DNA of 64,000 bases from the NCBI GenBank assembly GCA_006384855.1, contig VCJN01002374.1, positions 1-64,000 on the forward strand, in the 5' to 3' direction. The notes under the pieces were generated by a model. The model saw nothing but the letters and a program-made list of their open reading frames with translations. It made no database searches and was not told the DNA's origin. Below are positions 44,492 to 63,861 of this stretch, piece after piece; within the stretch, counting starts at the first letter, position 1, and every line of letters starts with the position of its first letter. Made by a program: the position numbers and the translations under genes. Origin of the DNA: Tetraselmis striata (Eukaryota > Chlorophyta > Chlorodendrophyceae > Chlorodendrales > Chlorodendraceae).

Positions 44492-47400
44492 CTACCGGCC
44501 GGCACCTGCCCCCTGGTGAGAGTTGGCCTCCTGGCCGGCAGCCGACTCGAAAGATGTGCCGGTGAGATCCGAGCGGGACGCCCGGACCAGCCGCTGGCGC
44601 TGCTTGGGGGTCTGCGCCTCCTCCGCCGGCTTCTCGGGCTTCTGCGGCGTCGCTGGCGGGCCCTCTGGAGCAGCTGCCTCACCTCCCAGTAGGCTGCTCA
44701 AGGCAACGGGCATCGCCCAGCCGGCATCGCCGAGGCCAGAGACGCGCTTGGCCCCCTCCGAGCCCTCCGCCGCGTAAGCGAAAACATCGCCGTCCGCCTC
44801 CTCATTCTCGAGCAGCTCGCTGGCCTCCAGCGTGGTGTCCGCCTCCGCCTCGAGCGGATAGGACTCAGGGGAGGAGACGCCGGAGCCCTCGCTGGGAGCG
44901 GATCGCCCGCATGCGTCCTGCTCCACCTCTTGTGGCACCTGCTCCACCTCCTCCTCCTGGGGCTCTTTCCCATTTGCCGCCTCCTGGGGCAGGGGTATCC
45001 GTGTCCTCCGGGCGCACTCGCTCCTCCGCACTACAATGCCACAAGACAGAGCTGTTCATCTGCCTGTCCAGGCGGGAAGAGCCACACAGAATAGCAACGG
45101 CTTGGAGCAGCTGGTGTTGTGAGGGGTGGCGCGTACATGGAGGCCATCTTCCCGCCGTGGCTCTTGCTGCGCCGACCGCCGCTCAGGCCGTGCTTCCAGC
45201 GCTGCTGAACCGCGCCGTGTGTGTTCTTCCTGCTCACATCATTTTGGGAATTCGTCACGGGGCGGGTGTCAGGGACCATGCATAGCAGCAGGGATGACAA
45301 GGTGGCACCGGTAGGAAGGCGCACCCGGGGGGGGGGGGGGGGGGGGGCGTACTGTGCGCAGTAGCAGTGGATGAGAAGCACGAGGAAGAGCAGCTGCAGC
45401 ACGACGACGCTACACGCGATAATAATGGCAAGCATGAGCTTGGTCTGGTCGGACAGGCCCGGAGGAGCGCAACAAGGCGGATGTCCGCCGAGGAAATCAG
45501 CAGGTGTGAGACCATCGCAACATCTCTCCCCCCGCTACTTATTACCAGCTTGGGCACGCTGGGTGCTGGGCACGGAGGACGCCATACCTGGGCATCATCT
45601 TCGATGGAGAGCAGAGAGGCCTGCGCATCCCGAGCTTGTCCAGCTGCATTTGACTCCGTGGCAAAGTTCTCAGAAATGCCGGTGGAGTCGCTCCCTGCGC
45701 TCTGATTCCGGCTCCGTTTCAGCATCGGCGCGCCAATCTCGGGCTTCGTCGGCGGGATGGCGTCGGAGCTGTTTCCGGGGGGCGCTGCTGGCTGGGGTGG
45801 GGATGGAAAGCTTGGAGGAGGGGACGGCGGCATCGATGGCTGCGGCGGGGGCGGGTTGAGGTAGCCGAACTGCTGGTTCTCTGATTGGATCACGACGGGC
45901 GCGCGGCCGCATCCTTCCACACTGAACGCAACAGGTAGCGAACACAAAGGTGAGTCCACCTTCGAGTTGGTCATTGGGCCGCCTACTGGGCGCACCCAGC
46001 TTTAATCTAGTATCGCTCGTATGGGCTTTTTTGGTGGACATGTGTATAATTCCGCCTGACTCATCTGGACTGTATATTTACTGTGCTTCCACGCACAGGC
46101 GGTCACGACATGTGCCTACTTTAAAACGCACCTGCAGATCTTGAACTCGTCCAGTGTCTCTCCCGCCTTGTTCACGAAGCGGAAATGGAGGCGCTCCCGG
46201 TTGGCTTCCAGGAGGCCGTAGCCGTGCTTCCAGATGTTCTCCAGTACGTGCCAGTCCAGCGTGGGGCAGGGACCATCGCTTTTCGCGCCGCCAGTGCCCA
46301 CAACCAGGTGGATCTGGCCTTGCGTGGTGCGCTTCTCCTCAAAGACAGGCATGATGTACGGCTCGCTCAAGGAGCCGTTGCTGTGGTTGACAACCTCTCT
46401 GTCATGTACGGGGTAGGTCCGTTCGTAGTCTGGTCACCAGGGGGGGGGGAGGGGGGGGGGCAACAGCGTACAACATCGGCGGAGTCAGCATACTGCCTTG
46501 CACTACTCTCAAAAGCGTAGTATAAGCGCTCAGTATAAGCGCATCGCATGCTTGCGCGCCCACCGTGGCAGTGGCCCTCCATCACAATGTTGACCCTGCC
46601 AATGAGTAGCACAGAGCAACACACCTCTGTATTAATTCTTAACCGAACAAATAGCCCCCTACCTTTTCCTCCTCAGGACTCTACACCTAGCACCCAGTAA
46701 AATGTACCAGCAGGGCATACCGGTGCTTCTCCATCACTTTTTCCAGATTGTCAGTGAACGGGCGATGCAAGCCGGTGCGTCTCGTCTGATACATGGGTCT
46801 GTGCACTGCCACAATAATCCATGGTCGGAGCAGTCTGTTCTCCGGCTTGGCAGCCTCTTCCAGATCCTGGTCCAGGAAGCGCACCTGAATGGCCGCATAC
46901 AGCAGACACATAAGGTCAGGAGGGGGGAAGGGGGGGCACGTCTGAGCTGACGCCTGGTGCTAGATTCCTATCAGTATTATTTTCGCCTGCTCCGGCACGA
47001 AGTTGTCTCGTCCTGGCGCACCTGCGTCTCGCCGCAGCCTCGGCAGGGGCTCCATTTGTTCTCGCCGGTGTGCTCGCTGCTGAGCACAACTAGGTGGATG
47101 GGGCCCATGTTGACGCTGAACCATCCGCCATCGGTCTGAGACACAGCCAGCGGGTAAGCTCTGGTGAGAGGGACCAGCGCATTGTATTCATAAATGCAGG
47201 CAGGATCTTGCGTATGTTTCATTGACAACTATGCCATTACCCACCTTCTCATTTCGCTCGCCATGCCTCCAACGGTACAGGTAGGCATGATACGAATCAT
47301 CCTTGCGCTTCCTCTCGTTCTGATGGAGTAGCCGGATGAACAATCGGTATTAATAGAACATAGCCACAGGGGCACCAAACCCACAAAATGCTTATCATGT

Positions 47401-48510
47401 CACATGGACAAGGGCCTCAATGATGTCTAATGGTATTGAAGTGCAACGGCGTACCTCGTGGTTTCCCAGCGCATACACCGTTGGCAGGTTGGCCACCAGA
47501 GGCTCCATGTTCTTGCCATATCTGGGATAGGACCGACCACATACATGGCTGTCAACATGGCAGCTATTTGATAGAGAAGCAAACTGGCATGCAACACACA
47601 TTCCCTTCTAATCAATACGGGCATACTCGCACCTGTCCCACAGTTCGGGGTTCCGTCCATCTGCATATGTGATATCTCCTGTCGGATTGGGACATTGTGC
47701 AGTCATGGAGTTGTGAAAACGAGTATGTGTACAAATAGGCAGTATCATCCAGAAGATCCTGCTTGAAGTTTGCAGCTGCCATCAGCGATACGACATCATC
47801 TCGAGCTTCGCACAGAAGTGGGCACAAACCTAGGTGAACAAAATAATGGAATCCAAAGTTTCGCTGGACCACAGCGTCGGTCACTTGACGCGACTGTCGA
47901 CGCTGATCCTGCGCAGCAAGATACAGCCGTATGAACTGCGATTAGGGTGCGGTTAATTTCGCTACCGGGAATCCAGGTGCGCTGGCGTTGCTCTGCACGT
48001 GACGCTGTACAATCGCACCTGGTCGCCGAACGCGAACAGCCGCACGTCGGCGTCTGGGTGGCTGGCGTGCATGTTGAAGGAAAAAACGTCGCTCCAGCCG
48101 CCTTCGGGGTCACCGACCTGGTAAAAATAGGTCGTCTGGTTTATGGACAGGTCGCGCAGTGTGACCTCGTGGACGTAGCCACTCTTGTACCGCCTCATTG
48201 TGTATCGCTCCTGCTGGGCACGGCTAACGGTAGTCCGCCACAGGCCTTCTGGCTGAAGCCCAAATCGAACGGTGGAAGTGGCGGTCGGCTCCTCGGTAAG
48301 CCAGAACACAATGATTGCGCGAGACTCGCCCTCCTGTGACAGGCTCAGGTGCACCTGCTCCGGCGTCGTTCGCCGGTTCGCCGACACCTGGGGCGGCGTC
48401 ACCGCTCCCATCAGAGCCGCCATCAACAGGGCCGATAAACCCAGGCGCGCTCTTCCGTGTGGACAGCGCTCGCCCGAGGCGAGCACTACCCGGCTCGGCA
48501 GGGGCGCCAT
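44492..48510 (-). CDS. Purple acid phosphatase with C-terminal membrane anchor and acidic tail, 13 exons
   Basis: Binuclear-metal phosphomonoesterase of the secretory pathway or cell surface, likely for phosphate scavenging. Exons: 48510-48019, 47908-47830, 47678-47633, 47521-47455, 47319-47241, 47206-47022, 46884-46721, 46595-46564, 46429-46132, 45921-45588, 45444-45353, 45229-45137, 45023-44492; phases agree and give 830 residues. Signal peptide core LGLSALLMAALMGAV, then a fibronectin-III-like PAP N-domain (PEQVHLSLSQEGESRAIIVF). Metal-ligand blocks in order: FGDQ, GDITYADG, GNHE, VAVHRPMY, GHCHDYERTYPVHD. After the domain comes a Pro-rich linker, a single membrane helix (LMLAIIIACSVVVLQLLFLV, about residues 595-620) and a 210-residue Glu-rich tail. 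Typical PAPs are 400-650 residues and lack such an anchor. The residue after the first Asp block is not the usual Gly. The linker-to-helix splice is the least certain part. Confidence 0.85.
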
Positions 48511-49328
48511 CACGTGTGTTGGCCGTTTCGATGTGGCGTACCCCGCCAACACAGTGTGCAGCCAACACTCCACTCCTGAGTGGCACGATGAACGCCTGCA
48601 GGACAAACAACCCAGCGCACGATATTTAAATGTCTGCCTCCCAGTGTGATTGATGCCCCTGAGTTAGTCCTCACAGCTGTGAATCATTCTCTTTACATTA
48701 TTAGAAGGGCGATGTCTACAGCGTGACTGCGAGTTATGACATCAGTAGCACCGGTACTGGTTCGCTCGTTTCAGAAGTATTGCTACCACTAGCGCCTATC
48801 GGTACGATATTTCATGTAGCGACCTAATCGACACCGCCCAACAAACTCGCGCGGCGAGACAAGCAAACGAATCAACGGGCAGGCCGGCCGCTCCGCTAAG
48901 GCGCGCCATCCGCGTACTGTCGTAATTGCAGAAGCACCCTTGGGAGTCAAGTGCACACCAGCAAATGTCCGCTATCACGTTGTCCGCCCAGCAAGCTGCA
49001 ACATGGCGAACGTAAGTGGGGAGGGCCTGGATAAGCGGTTGATGTCGACTTTGCTTGCCGTTGATGGCGAAGGTGCGCGGTGCATGCTTCGCGGCTGGCG
49101 GGCACGGGCTTGCTGCAGTCTCGATGCGGCGGTTGCTTGCTGCTTGTACATCTGCCGCCATACATCTACCCTCGCGCCGCGCGACAGCGCGCGCGCTCGC
49201 CCGCTCGCTTGGTACAAGGTACGGTAGTAACATACAGTAACGGTGCCTGTTCTCGTCCTCCGATGCTACTGGTGTGAATTACAAAAAGGGCAGTTCCCCA
49301 GAATTAGAAAATCAACACAGCAAGCCGC
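48511..49328. other. Upstream region of the phosphatase gene and LINE 3' flank
   Basis: No recognised gene. Near 49321-49360 the LINE ORF end overlaps a short GC hairpin-prone stretch (CCGCCTAAAAGCGG). No poly(A) tail of the LINE was seen. Confidence 0.4.
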
Positions 49329-51779
49329 CTAAAAGCGGCCCGCATCCCGCATAAGGCGGGATGGATGAGTGATGCGCACACGGTTCAGAGTCCGGGCCAC
49401 GCGAGCACGTGTGTGTGTAGGTGATCCTCGGACGTGCTGTGCAGCTTCAGCAACGGGATGGGAGACGAATCTGCGCCGTCTGATGAGGCAGCGAGCACGC
49501 TCTCGAGCGGCCACCAAGCTCAGGACCCCGAGGAAATCTCTTGCGAGCAAGGCCTCCTGGTGAGCCCGGGTGATGCACCGGGTGCCCCGCGATGAGAGGG
49601 CACCCTGGTCCGCAGCCAAGCATGCGATACCACGCACTGTGCGGTGCACCCCCTTGCTCACCTCACCCACTGTGCCGAAGACCATGCCCGTGTACTCCGA
49701 CATATCCAGGATGTCTCGAAGAGGACCCTTCTGTCCGGGCTCTGTGTTGTGCCACGCCGCGTCCCGCGCAGCCAACCCCCGTTGTATGTCGCCCAACAGG
49801 GAGCGCTCAAACCGATCCACAGCTGTGGCCCGGGGCACTGAAGTGTACTTGACCCCGTACCGCATAGTCTTGAACTCTAGCAGCGTGGACTTCAAGCTCC
49901 GGGGATCATAGCTCCCGGTCACGACGTTGAACGCCGGAAGGGAGAGCTCTGCGTCCGGCACTAGGTCCTTGAGTTCATCCCGGGGTACGGTGTTGCCGAG
50001 AGGCACTGCCTGCTGGAACAAGTCATCCACCTCCCGCCGTACCGCGATACCTAGGTCGTGAACACAGTGATCGCGGAAGGCATCTGCGATAGCGTCGTGC
50101 TGTACACGCCAGTGAGCGTCTCCAGGCGCCGGGAGGTTCATGAGCGCGTCGCCGTATAGATCAACAATGACGGGGTTGTGCTCCGTCGAGGGCAGAATAA
50201 TCTGGCACCCAACCACCGGGGCCAAGCACGGGCTAGGCAGAAAGAAGTACCCGGCAGCGACCTCTCGCAGCTCATGCGGAGTCATGGTTGTCCGCGCGGT
50301 GGGGATGGCCACTGTCCACATGCCTGACGCCGCGTCGAGCTGGTTGAACAAGATCCGTTCCCTACATGTGGCAGGGAGAGCGCACACCTCATTTCGAAGC
50401 CGGGAGTTGTTGGCCTGGTCTAGAAATGCCGTCAGCTCCTTTTGCGAGCCCGACGCAGCCTCCACTTCCCGCTCCATCTGGCGTGCATCTGCGTCGCCGA
50501 GATGGCCAGCAGTAGCCGCTTGGAGGCGGCCCCACGCCTCGCGCATCTCCGCGGCGTAGCTGTCCGACCCATGAGCATCGTTGAGGAAGTGGTCATACTG
50601 GCGGGCGGAAGAATTTGCGTTGAAGCTGCCTCGGCCAAGTACGGACCCGAGCTGTGGGTCGAAGAAACCAGGGGTGGGGGTGTTGGTGCCGGAGTTCCTA
50701 GTCAGGAACCTTGGGAGGATGGCGTTCATGCAGCCGATGAAGGCGGCATCACGAACGGTAGCCATGCGGCGGATGCCAGCTCCCTTCAATCGAGTGGGGA
50801 GGTGAAGCCTGCTGCGCGCCCTGGCCACTGCATCCTCGCTCAAGGTAGCCACCTCCGCTGCCATGGGGTCGGGGTCGTGCAAAAGCTCCGCCAAGAAATC
50901 GGTGACCACCGGATTGGTGTCGGTGCCGTACGTGGAGGGATCAAAAGAGACCCCTAGCACCCGTTCGACCGCCGCGAGGATGGTGGCATCCACCGCCTCC
51001 GCAAAGGCCTCCACCTCGGACGGAAGACAATTGCGGAGCCAATACCCCGCCTTGTGTTGCATGCAATGCTTGAGCAGGGCCCATGCGTGGTGATGCAAGG
51101 CGTGGGTGTACCGACGGCTGGGCTTGGCAGACAGAAGCTTGCTCAGGCTAGCGTCCACCTCCTCTCGTAGCTCCTCCGCCTTGCCGCGCATGTACGCCTG
51201 CACATACTCTGGCGATCCGAGCGGCACGTTGAGGACCGCGATGCCGTGATGGCCATCTAGCTCTGGCCACTCGATGTCGGCCGGAGCCTCACGCCGCGCC
51301 GCCTCCATGTCTGCGCTGTACGCCTGCATCTTGTCGAAGCGCACCTCAAGCCCCACGGACGCCTTGATGGACGTGCGGAAGGCGTGAAGAGCCGGCCAAA
51401 CGTGCTCCGGAAGGCCCACCAAAATTCCATCGTCGGCGTTGAAGCGCGCCGCCCCGTCATTGACCTCCAACGTGGTATCACACTGCTGCACCTCGGGGTG
51501 AATCGCGACGCAAAAGGAAGTCGTGGCCAAAGGTGCGCCCTGTTGCACGCCGTCCTCCGACCGCAGAGGGGCGGACCGGTCGTCCACGACCAGATACGAG
51601 TCCGTGGAGAGGGAGGCTAGGAGCGCAGGGATGACAGGGTGTAGTGGAGAGCAATCGATGTGGCGCTGGATGATGGTGCGGCGCCATGCTTCGTTGTAAG
51701 CGTTGCGAAGGTCTGTGTGGACGATGACGGCACGCGGGCCAAGCTTCTCGGCGATGAGCCGGACGCCGTGGATGAGCAC
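49329..51779 (-). mobile_element. LINE (non-LTR) reverse transcriptase ORF, 5'-truncated, 816 codons open
   Basis: One long open frame encodes the RT palm and everything downstream. Motif A is VHTDLRNAYNEAWR (about residues 19-32), motif B EDGVQQGAPLATTS, motif C FNADDG in place of the usual YADD (about residue 114), and motif D ends GLEVRFDKMQAYS. After a thumb and linker, SYDPRSLKSTLLEFK (about residue 630) resembles a PD-(D/E)xK restriction-like endonuclease, and conserved GPLRDILDMSEYTG and TVGEVSKGVHRTVRG follow. The frame starts at a GTG next to a stop contributed by telomere-like repeats, so RT fingers and any N-terminal domain are missing: classic 5' truncation. No disabling change was seen within the remaining frame, which points to a fairly recent copy. 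The endonuclease call is inference. Confidence 0.8.
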
Positions 51780-51780
51780 A

Positions 51781-51806
51781 CCCTAAACCCGCAAACCCTA
51801 AAACCT
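51781..51806. repeat. Telomere-like repeats abutting the truncated LINE
   Basis: CCCTAAACCCGCAAACCCTA then AAACC: three CCCTAAA-type units, one altered, directly adjacent to the first codon of the LINE frame. Confidence 0.8.
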
Positions 51807-51884
51807 GTTCTCGTACAGCAGTACACGGGTGCCCGCGCACTTGCAATATAAGAATCCGACGATGAAAGTAGCAAGATGAGTATT

Positions 51885-52360
51885 TTAATATTACATAATA
51901 AATAAGGGCTTTCACAAAACCGCACTATAAACAAATTTAACAACAACTTATATGAAAGGTTGCCAGCAAAAGAGGAAAGTAAGAGTAAGTAAGAGGGTTC
52001 TGCTTAAATGTAGGCTTTTTCCTTCCCCAGTACTTTGCGTGCATTCTCTTGACGCTCTTCCTGTAACCAAAAAGTATATAAAGAAAGTAAAGCAAAGTTG
52101 GCCCCGCCGGGACATCGGCCTAAGCCGCGTCAGCACTTGACCCCGTGCGCGAACTGCAGTCGTAGGTCTGGCAAAGCTCTTAAGACATTTTTCCTCAATC
52201 GCACCCCGAAGGACTGATGCATCAACCGGGTTCTGCTTAAATGTAGGCTTTTTCCTCCCCCAGTACTTTGCGTGCATTCTCCGGACGCTCTCCCTGTAAC
52301 CAAAAAGTTCATCAACCGGGTAATCGGCATTTCGAAGTTCATCTGGTTCTGCCAAAAGAT
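51885..52360 (-). mobile_element. LINE 3'-end fragment with internal 81-bp direct duplication
   Basis: 51890-51975 matches the tail of the LINE remnant at 28090-28171 (shared phrases AACAACAA, ATATGAA-GGTTGCCA-CAAAAGAG). Upstream on the minus strand a coding-like frame begins MAEPDELRNADYPVDELFGY (from 52355). 51995-52075 and 52228-52308 are near-identical 81-bp direct repeats, differing at a handful of bases. The parent element's RT is not present. Confidence 0.55.
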
Positions 52361-52440
52361 GTCACAGGCTTGTTTTTACACAAAAGAGCCGAATTTGCAG
52401 GAAGGTGGAGTGAAAGCGTGGAGGGAAAACGGATTCAAAG

Positions 52441-55400
52441 GGGGCGCTGCGTGTAACGCAGCGAAACTGGAAGATGGCATGCTCAGCTGTTATGGCTGCT
52501 TTATGTCTGCTCGCGCTGGACCCAAAAAGCGCGCAACGATAGGTGCGTAGTAACCCGTACCAGTGAGCAGCACGGTAGAAAGAAAGCGGTTGAATGGAGG
52601 AAACCCCATAAACAAGTTTAAAACATTTCAAAGTTGAGTCTGGTTTTGCCAGTGATGAGCGAACGGAGAGAGCGGTGGATTGATGGAGACGGGTAGCGCC
52701 AGGTCATGAAGGGAGCACCGGGAAGGTCATCGTTGCGGAGTCTTGTTGGACTTGGAAGTGGCGGAGGGGCGCGATATGACCAAAGAAGAACCACGCGCCA
52801 GACGACGGAAGGAAGGCGGACGTTGGGGTCGATGCATGTAGGCCTGAGCGACGTCGAAGTTAGTGGCCCAGCCGCCTTGGTAGCAAATGTGGGACAGTGG
52901 AGTTCCGATGGCGTTAGCGGCAGATGCTGCTCCGTTGAAAAGGCTGTGTGAGCTCCAGGACGTAGTGTGGGCCGGGGGGGGGGGGGGGGGGGGGCAGCAA
53001 GACAAACGGCCGTAGAAAGCCGGTCCAACATTGTGGCGGCAGTCCAAGACTTGGACTGCTCGCTAGGGATGACCGCCCAGAAGTCTGTTTCGGCTAAGGC
53101 AACAAGGGCAAGGGGGGCAAACTGTATGTGGTCGATGAATTGGTGATGGAGACCCACAATGCGGGGGTGCTCCGACACAGGAAGGAGCAGTACGCACATG
53201 TCGATGGCCTGGTCGTAGTTCAAGGCTAGACGAAAGCAAAACGTGTTGACATCAGTGTTGGTGCACTACTGATTATGTACAATGTCGCTAGGGTATACCT
53301 TAGTACTTTAGTACTTATTGTCCGCACTAGCACCGCGCGTATTAGGCACCGCAACGCCTGCCTAAATGCGTGCGGCGCGCCCATGCGGGCCTAGTCACTT
53401 CTCTGTAACTAGCCACTATCCGTGCTTCACGCTCCCTCCCACAGTGCCCGGCTCGCGCCGGGGCCCGCGCATGGCGGGTTGGGTAGGGACGCTGCGCACA
53501 ACAGGTCATGTGCTCTCTACCAGGTGAGAGTTGTCTCACGCTAGATCTATCACGAAGTCCGTCGGGGCGGGACGCCTGGACGTGACACTGAGTTCAGACA
53601 CCGCAAGCAGAAGGGATCTCAACACTCGAACAACGACTGCACGTCGCACTCGCGGCGCAATGTCGCCTCAAGGCTCGCGCACCTTCAGCGAAATAAACGC
53701 ACACCCGGAAGCTGGCTACCACGACGCCAGCGACCGCCATGTACGGGCTCGCCAGCTACCAAGACGCAAGCGGCCGCCGCGTATTTCAGTTCCGGCCCGA
53801 ACTCGCAGTTTCTCGGCTCGGCCGATCGTCCGAGACTAATTCGGGCAACGCTCGTCGACTAGTCAGAAATCCGCATATCTACTCTCGGACCCCTAGGAGC
53901 CTCAGCACCACGAACATACGGCAACATGGGCAACAGGATCGGCGTCGCCTTCCATTCCACGCCAGCTACCGCGCCGATGCGCGCAGCCATGTACACTTAT
54001 GTCGCTTATGTGCACGTTCGGCTCGACCAACGGGAAATTAGTATGCGAAGCTCGGCACACAAGCGCCGAGGAGAAGGGGTCAGCCGCGACTTTAGTCCAC
54101 TCGACAGCCCGCGCAGTCAGACTCCCTAGAGGGCCAACCCCGACCCACGCCAAGATCAAGGCATAGCGGGATGCTTCTCTAGGCTACATCTGCCGCCTGC
54201 AACTCTTCGTCTACTGACCAAGCTCGGCACACCTGCAGCCCAAAGGCAAGCGGGAGCTCACCATTTCCGGAGAAGCAAGGTCACTCGACGCAAGCCTGCT
54301 TCGCTCGCCACCGTCCGGATACAGCTCACGCAGTTAGACTTCCTTGAGGGCTAGCCCCGATCCACGCCGAGGGTAGGGCATGGCAGGCTGCCTCTCTAGG
54401 CTAGCGACTAGCGTCAGCAACCGGACCCCTGAGTGGAGCATACCCTAGCAACATTGAGGGGGGGGGGGGTGACATCAGTGTTGGTACACTAATGATTATA
54501 ATTACACAATGTAGCTAGGGTAGCATACCTTAGTACTTTAGTACATATCCTCACTGATTTTCCGCACTAGCACTGCGCGCGCGCCCCAGGCACAGCAACG
54601 CCTGCCTAGATACGTGCGGCGCCCATGCGGGCATGGTCACTTCTCTGTAACTAGCCGCTCTCCGTGCTTCACGCTCCCTCCCACAATGCCCGGCTCGCGC
54701 TGGGGCCCGCGCATGGCGGGTTGGGTATGGACGCTACGCACGACAAAACCCCTTGTCGATGGCCTCGGCGTGGTTCCGAGCACGCGCGAGGTAAGGGGTG
54801 AAGTCTTGATTGATAGCATGGACGTAGGGTAGCAGCTCGTCGAGCGCTACAAAGAGTGCGGCCATGTGGGCCCCGAAACACGACATCCAAAGATACTCCT
54901 CATGGGCACCGCGAGGTAGTCGTCCTCGTCACTCACGGAAAACGCTCCGACACGGCCGCTCTGCGCTAGCTCTAGCAAGTCGGGGGGCTCTGCGGCTCCT
55001 CCGCTGCCTATTGGCTGTCCCGTAACGCTCTGCCCGGAACCAGAGCCATGTATTCCGTCTCCATCAACAACACGGTCACGAGCCGTCAATTGAGCCAACG
55101 ATGATGTTGCAAGCACGCGCAACAATCTAGACTGGGCCTTAACGTCTATTTGTAGCGATTCGCTCGAGCGTCGGCTCAACGACGGGTCCTTTTTCATCTG
55201 ACAGTCATGATGAGTGACGCACGTACGTACGGATGAAAATTTCACACACGGGTGGTGGGCCGGCTGTGGTCTTGAACAACCTGGGATGACCTTGCTCGCA
55301 ACAAGTTGCGAGACAGTTAATCGCTGCGTGTAACGCAGCGAAACTAGTATATGGCAGGCTCAGTTGATATGATTGCTTTATGTCTTCTGTAAACCCGTTG

Positions 55401-55505
55401 CACCTAAACAGGGCGCAACGATAGGTGCCTAGTAACCCGTACCGCTGAGCAGCACGGTAGCCATAGGTGAGGAAAAGGAGGAAACCCTATCAATAACAGT
55501 TTAGA
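52441..55505 (-). mobile_element. Tyrosine-recombinase element (DIRS/Crypton-like), decayed, between direct repeats
   Basis: Fossil. 52441-52623 and 55319-55505 are direct repeats of about 180 bp that bound the element; each starts with the hairpin CGCTGCGT-GTA-ACGCAGCG. Between them, on the minus strand, are an N-terminal acidic region (about 55245-54740, with ELLPYVHAINQDFTPYLA) and a tyrosine-recombinase region (about 53223-52620, with NAIGTPLSHICYQGGWA and a YIDPNV end typical of algal DIRS-like recombinases). No RT domain was seen, so it is either a Crypton-like or a non-autonomous DIRS-like element. It is broken, with a few interruptions, one of them an inserted small LTR element (53244-54745). 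It is older than that insertion. Confidence 0.55.
53244..54745. mobile_element. Small non-autonomous LTR element (TRIM-like) nested in the recombinase element
   Basis: Two direct repeats of about 260-280 bp (53244-53503 and about 54467-54745) have LTR form, beginning TGTTG and ending CAACA in the left copy. They flank about 960 bp that holds no recognisable gag or pol. Flanks AAACG and AAACC are candidate 5-bp target duplications. The interior contains two diverged copies of a roughly 190-bp block (about 54060-54190 and 54270-54410). By eye the LTRs differ at about one base in ten with several length differences, so the insertion is old. It splits the recombinase element's coding region. Confidence 0.6.
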
Positions 55506-56190
55506 ACAGAACCCGGACCCCGCCACGTGATCAATCCGATTCGTAGTACTTACCACCATCAAACCGGTGCACGCCGACACATCTGCGGCGCCCGCCGTCG
55601 CGCCCGCCGACGCTTCACCGTCGACCGCCGACATTCGTCCTGGCGCTTCGCCAAATTTCACTCGTTTTGGGCCCTTTTCTGTACCGCTATTAAGGATTAG
55701 TCGCTACAATCTATCCCATCTTAGCGACTATAGGGACATGCCTGTGGCGTCCGGCGAATGCGCTGACTGCCGTAACTGGATCGCGCTGCCTAAAGGGCCG
55801 TCATGGATACGCTGGAAGGATTTCACTGTTGCCAGTCCTCCTGCTGTCCCTGGGGCGGGAAATAATTCACGAAAAGTACTGGAAAGTACTCGCCGATGAC
55901 GGTGTCGATGATATCAATGGCTCGCGCCGCCGTCTGTCGTCGTTGGTGAGCGGCTATAGAACGCTGATTGATTGCTGCGCCGGCAACGGACGAGCGAGGC
56001 CTGCCGAGGACAGTTTTGAGCGTCCTGCTGAGGGCAGGCAGCAGCGCGGGAGGCGAATCCGCCAAGCCAGCTGAGGACCGAGCACAGGCGCAGATCGGGG
56101 GGTGGCTGCAGAGCCCCAGCGGCGGCAAGGTAGCCCGGCCGCGGCGCCCCTAGCGGAGCCAGTCTCCGCGGTGGCGGAGGCAGCGGCGCG
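55506..56190. other. Upstream region of RPC1
   Basis: A plus frame from 55567 (HADTSAAPAVAPADASPSTA) lacks an ATG start and a family match. The rest probably holds the promoter and 5' UTR of the RPC1 gene. Confidence 0.4.

Positions 56191-63861
<7,671 letters not shown>

Noticed and set aside
51660-51779. GTG at 51779 as a genuine start of the RT protein
   Set aside because: The frame begins next to telomere-like repeats and lacks RT finger motifs, so it is a truncation point and not a start codon.
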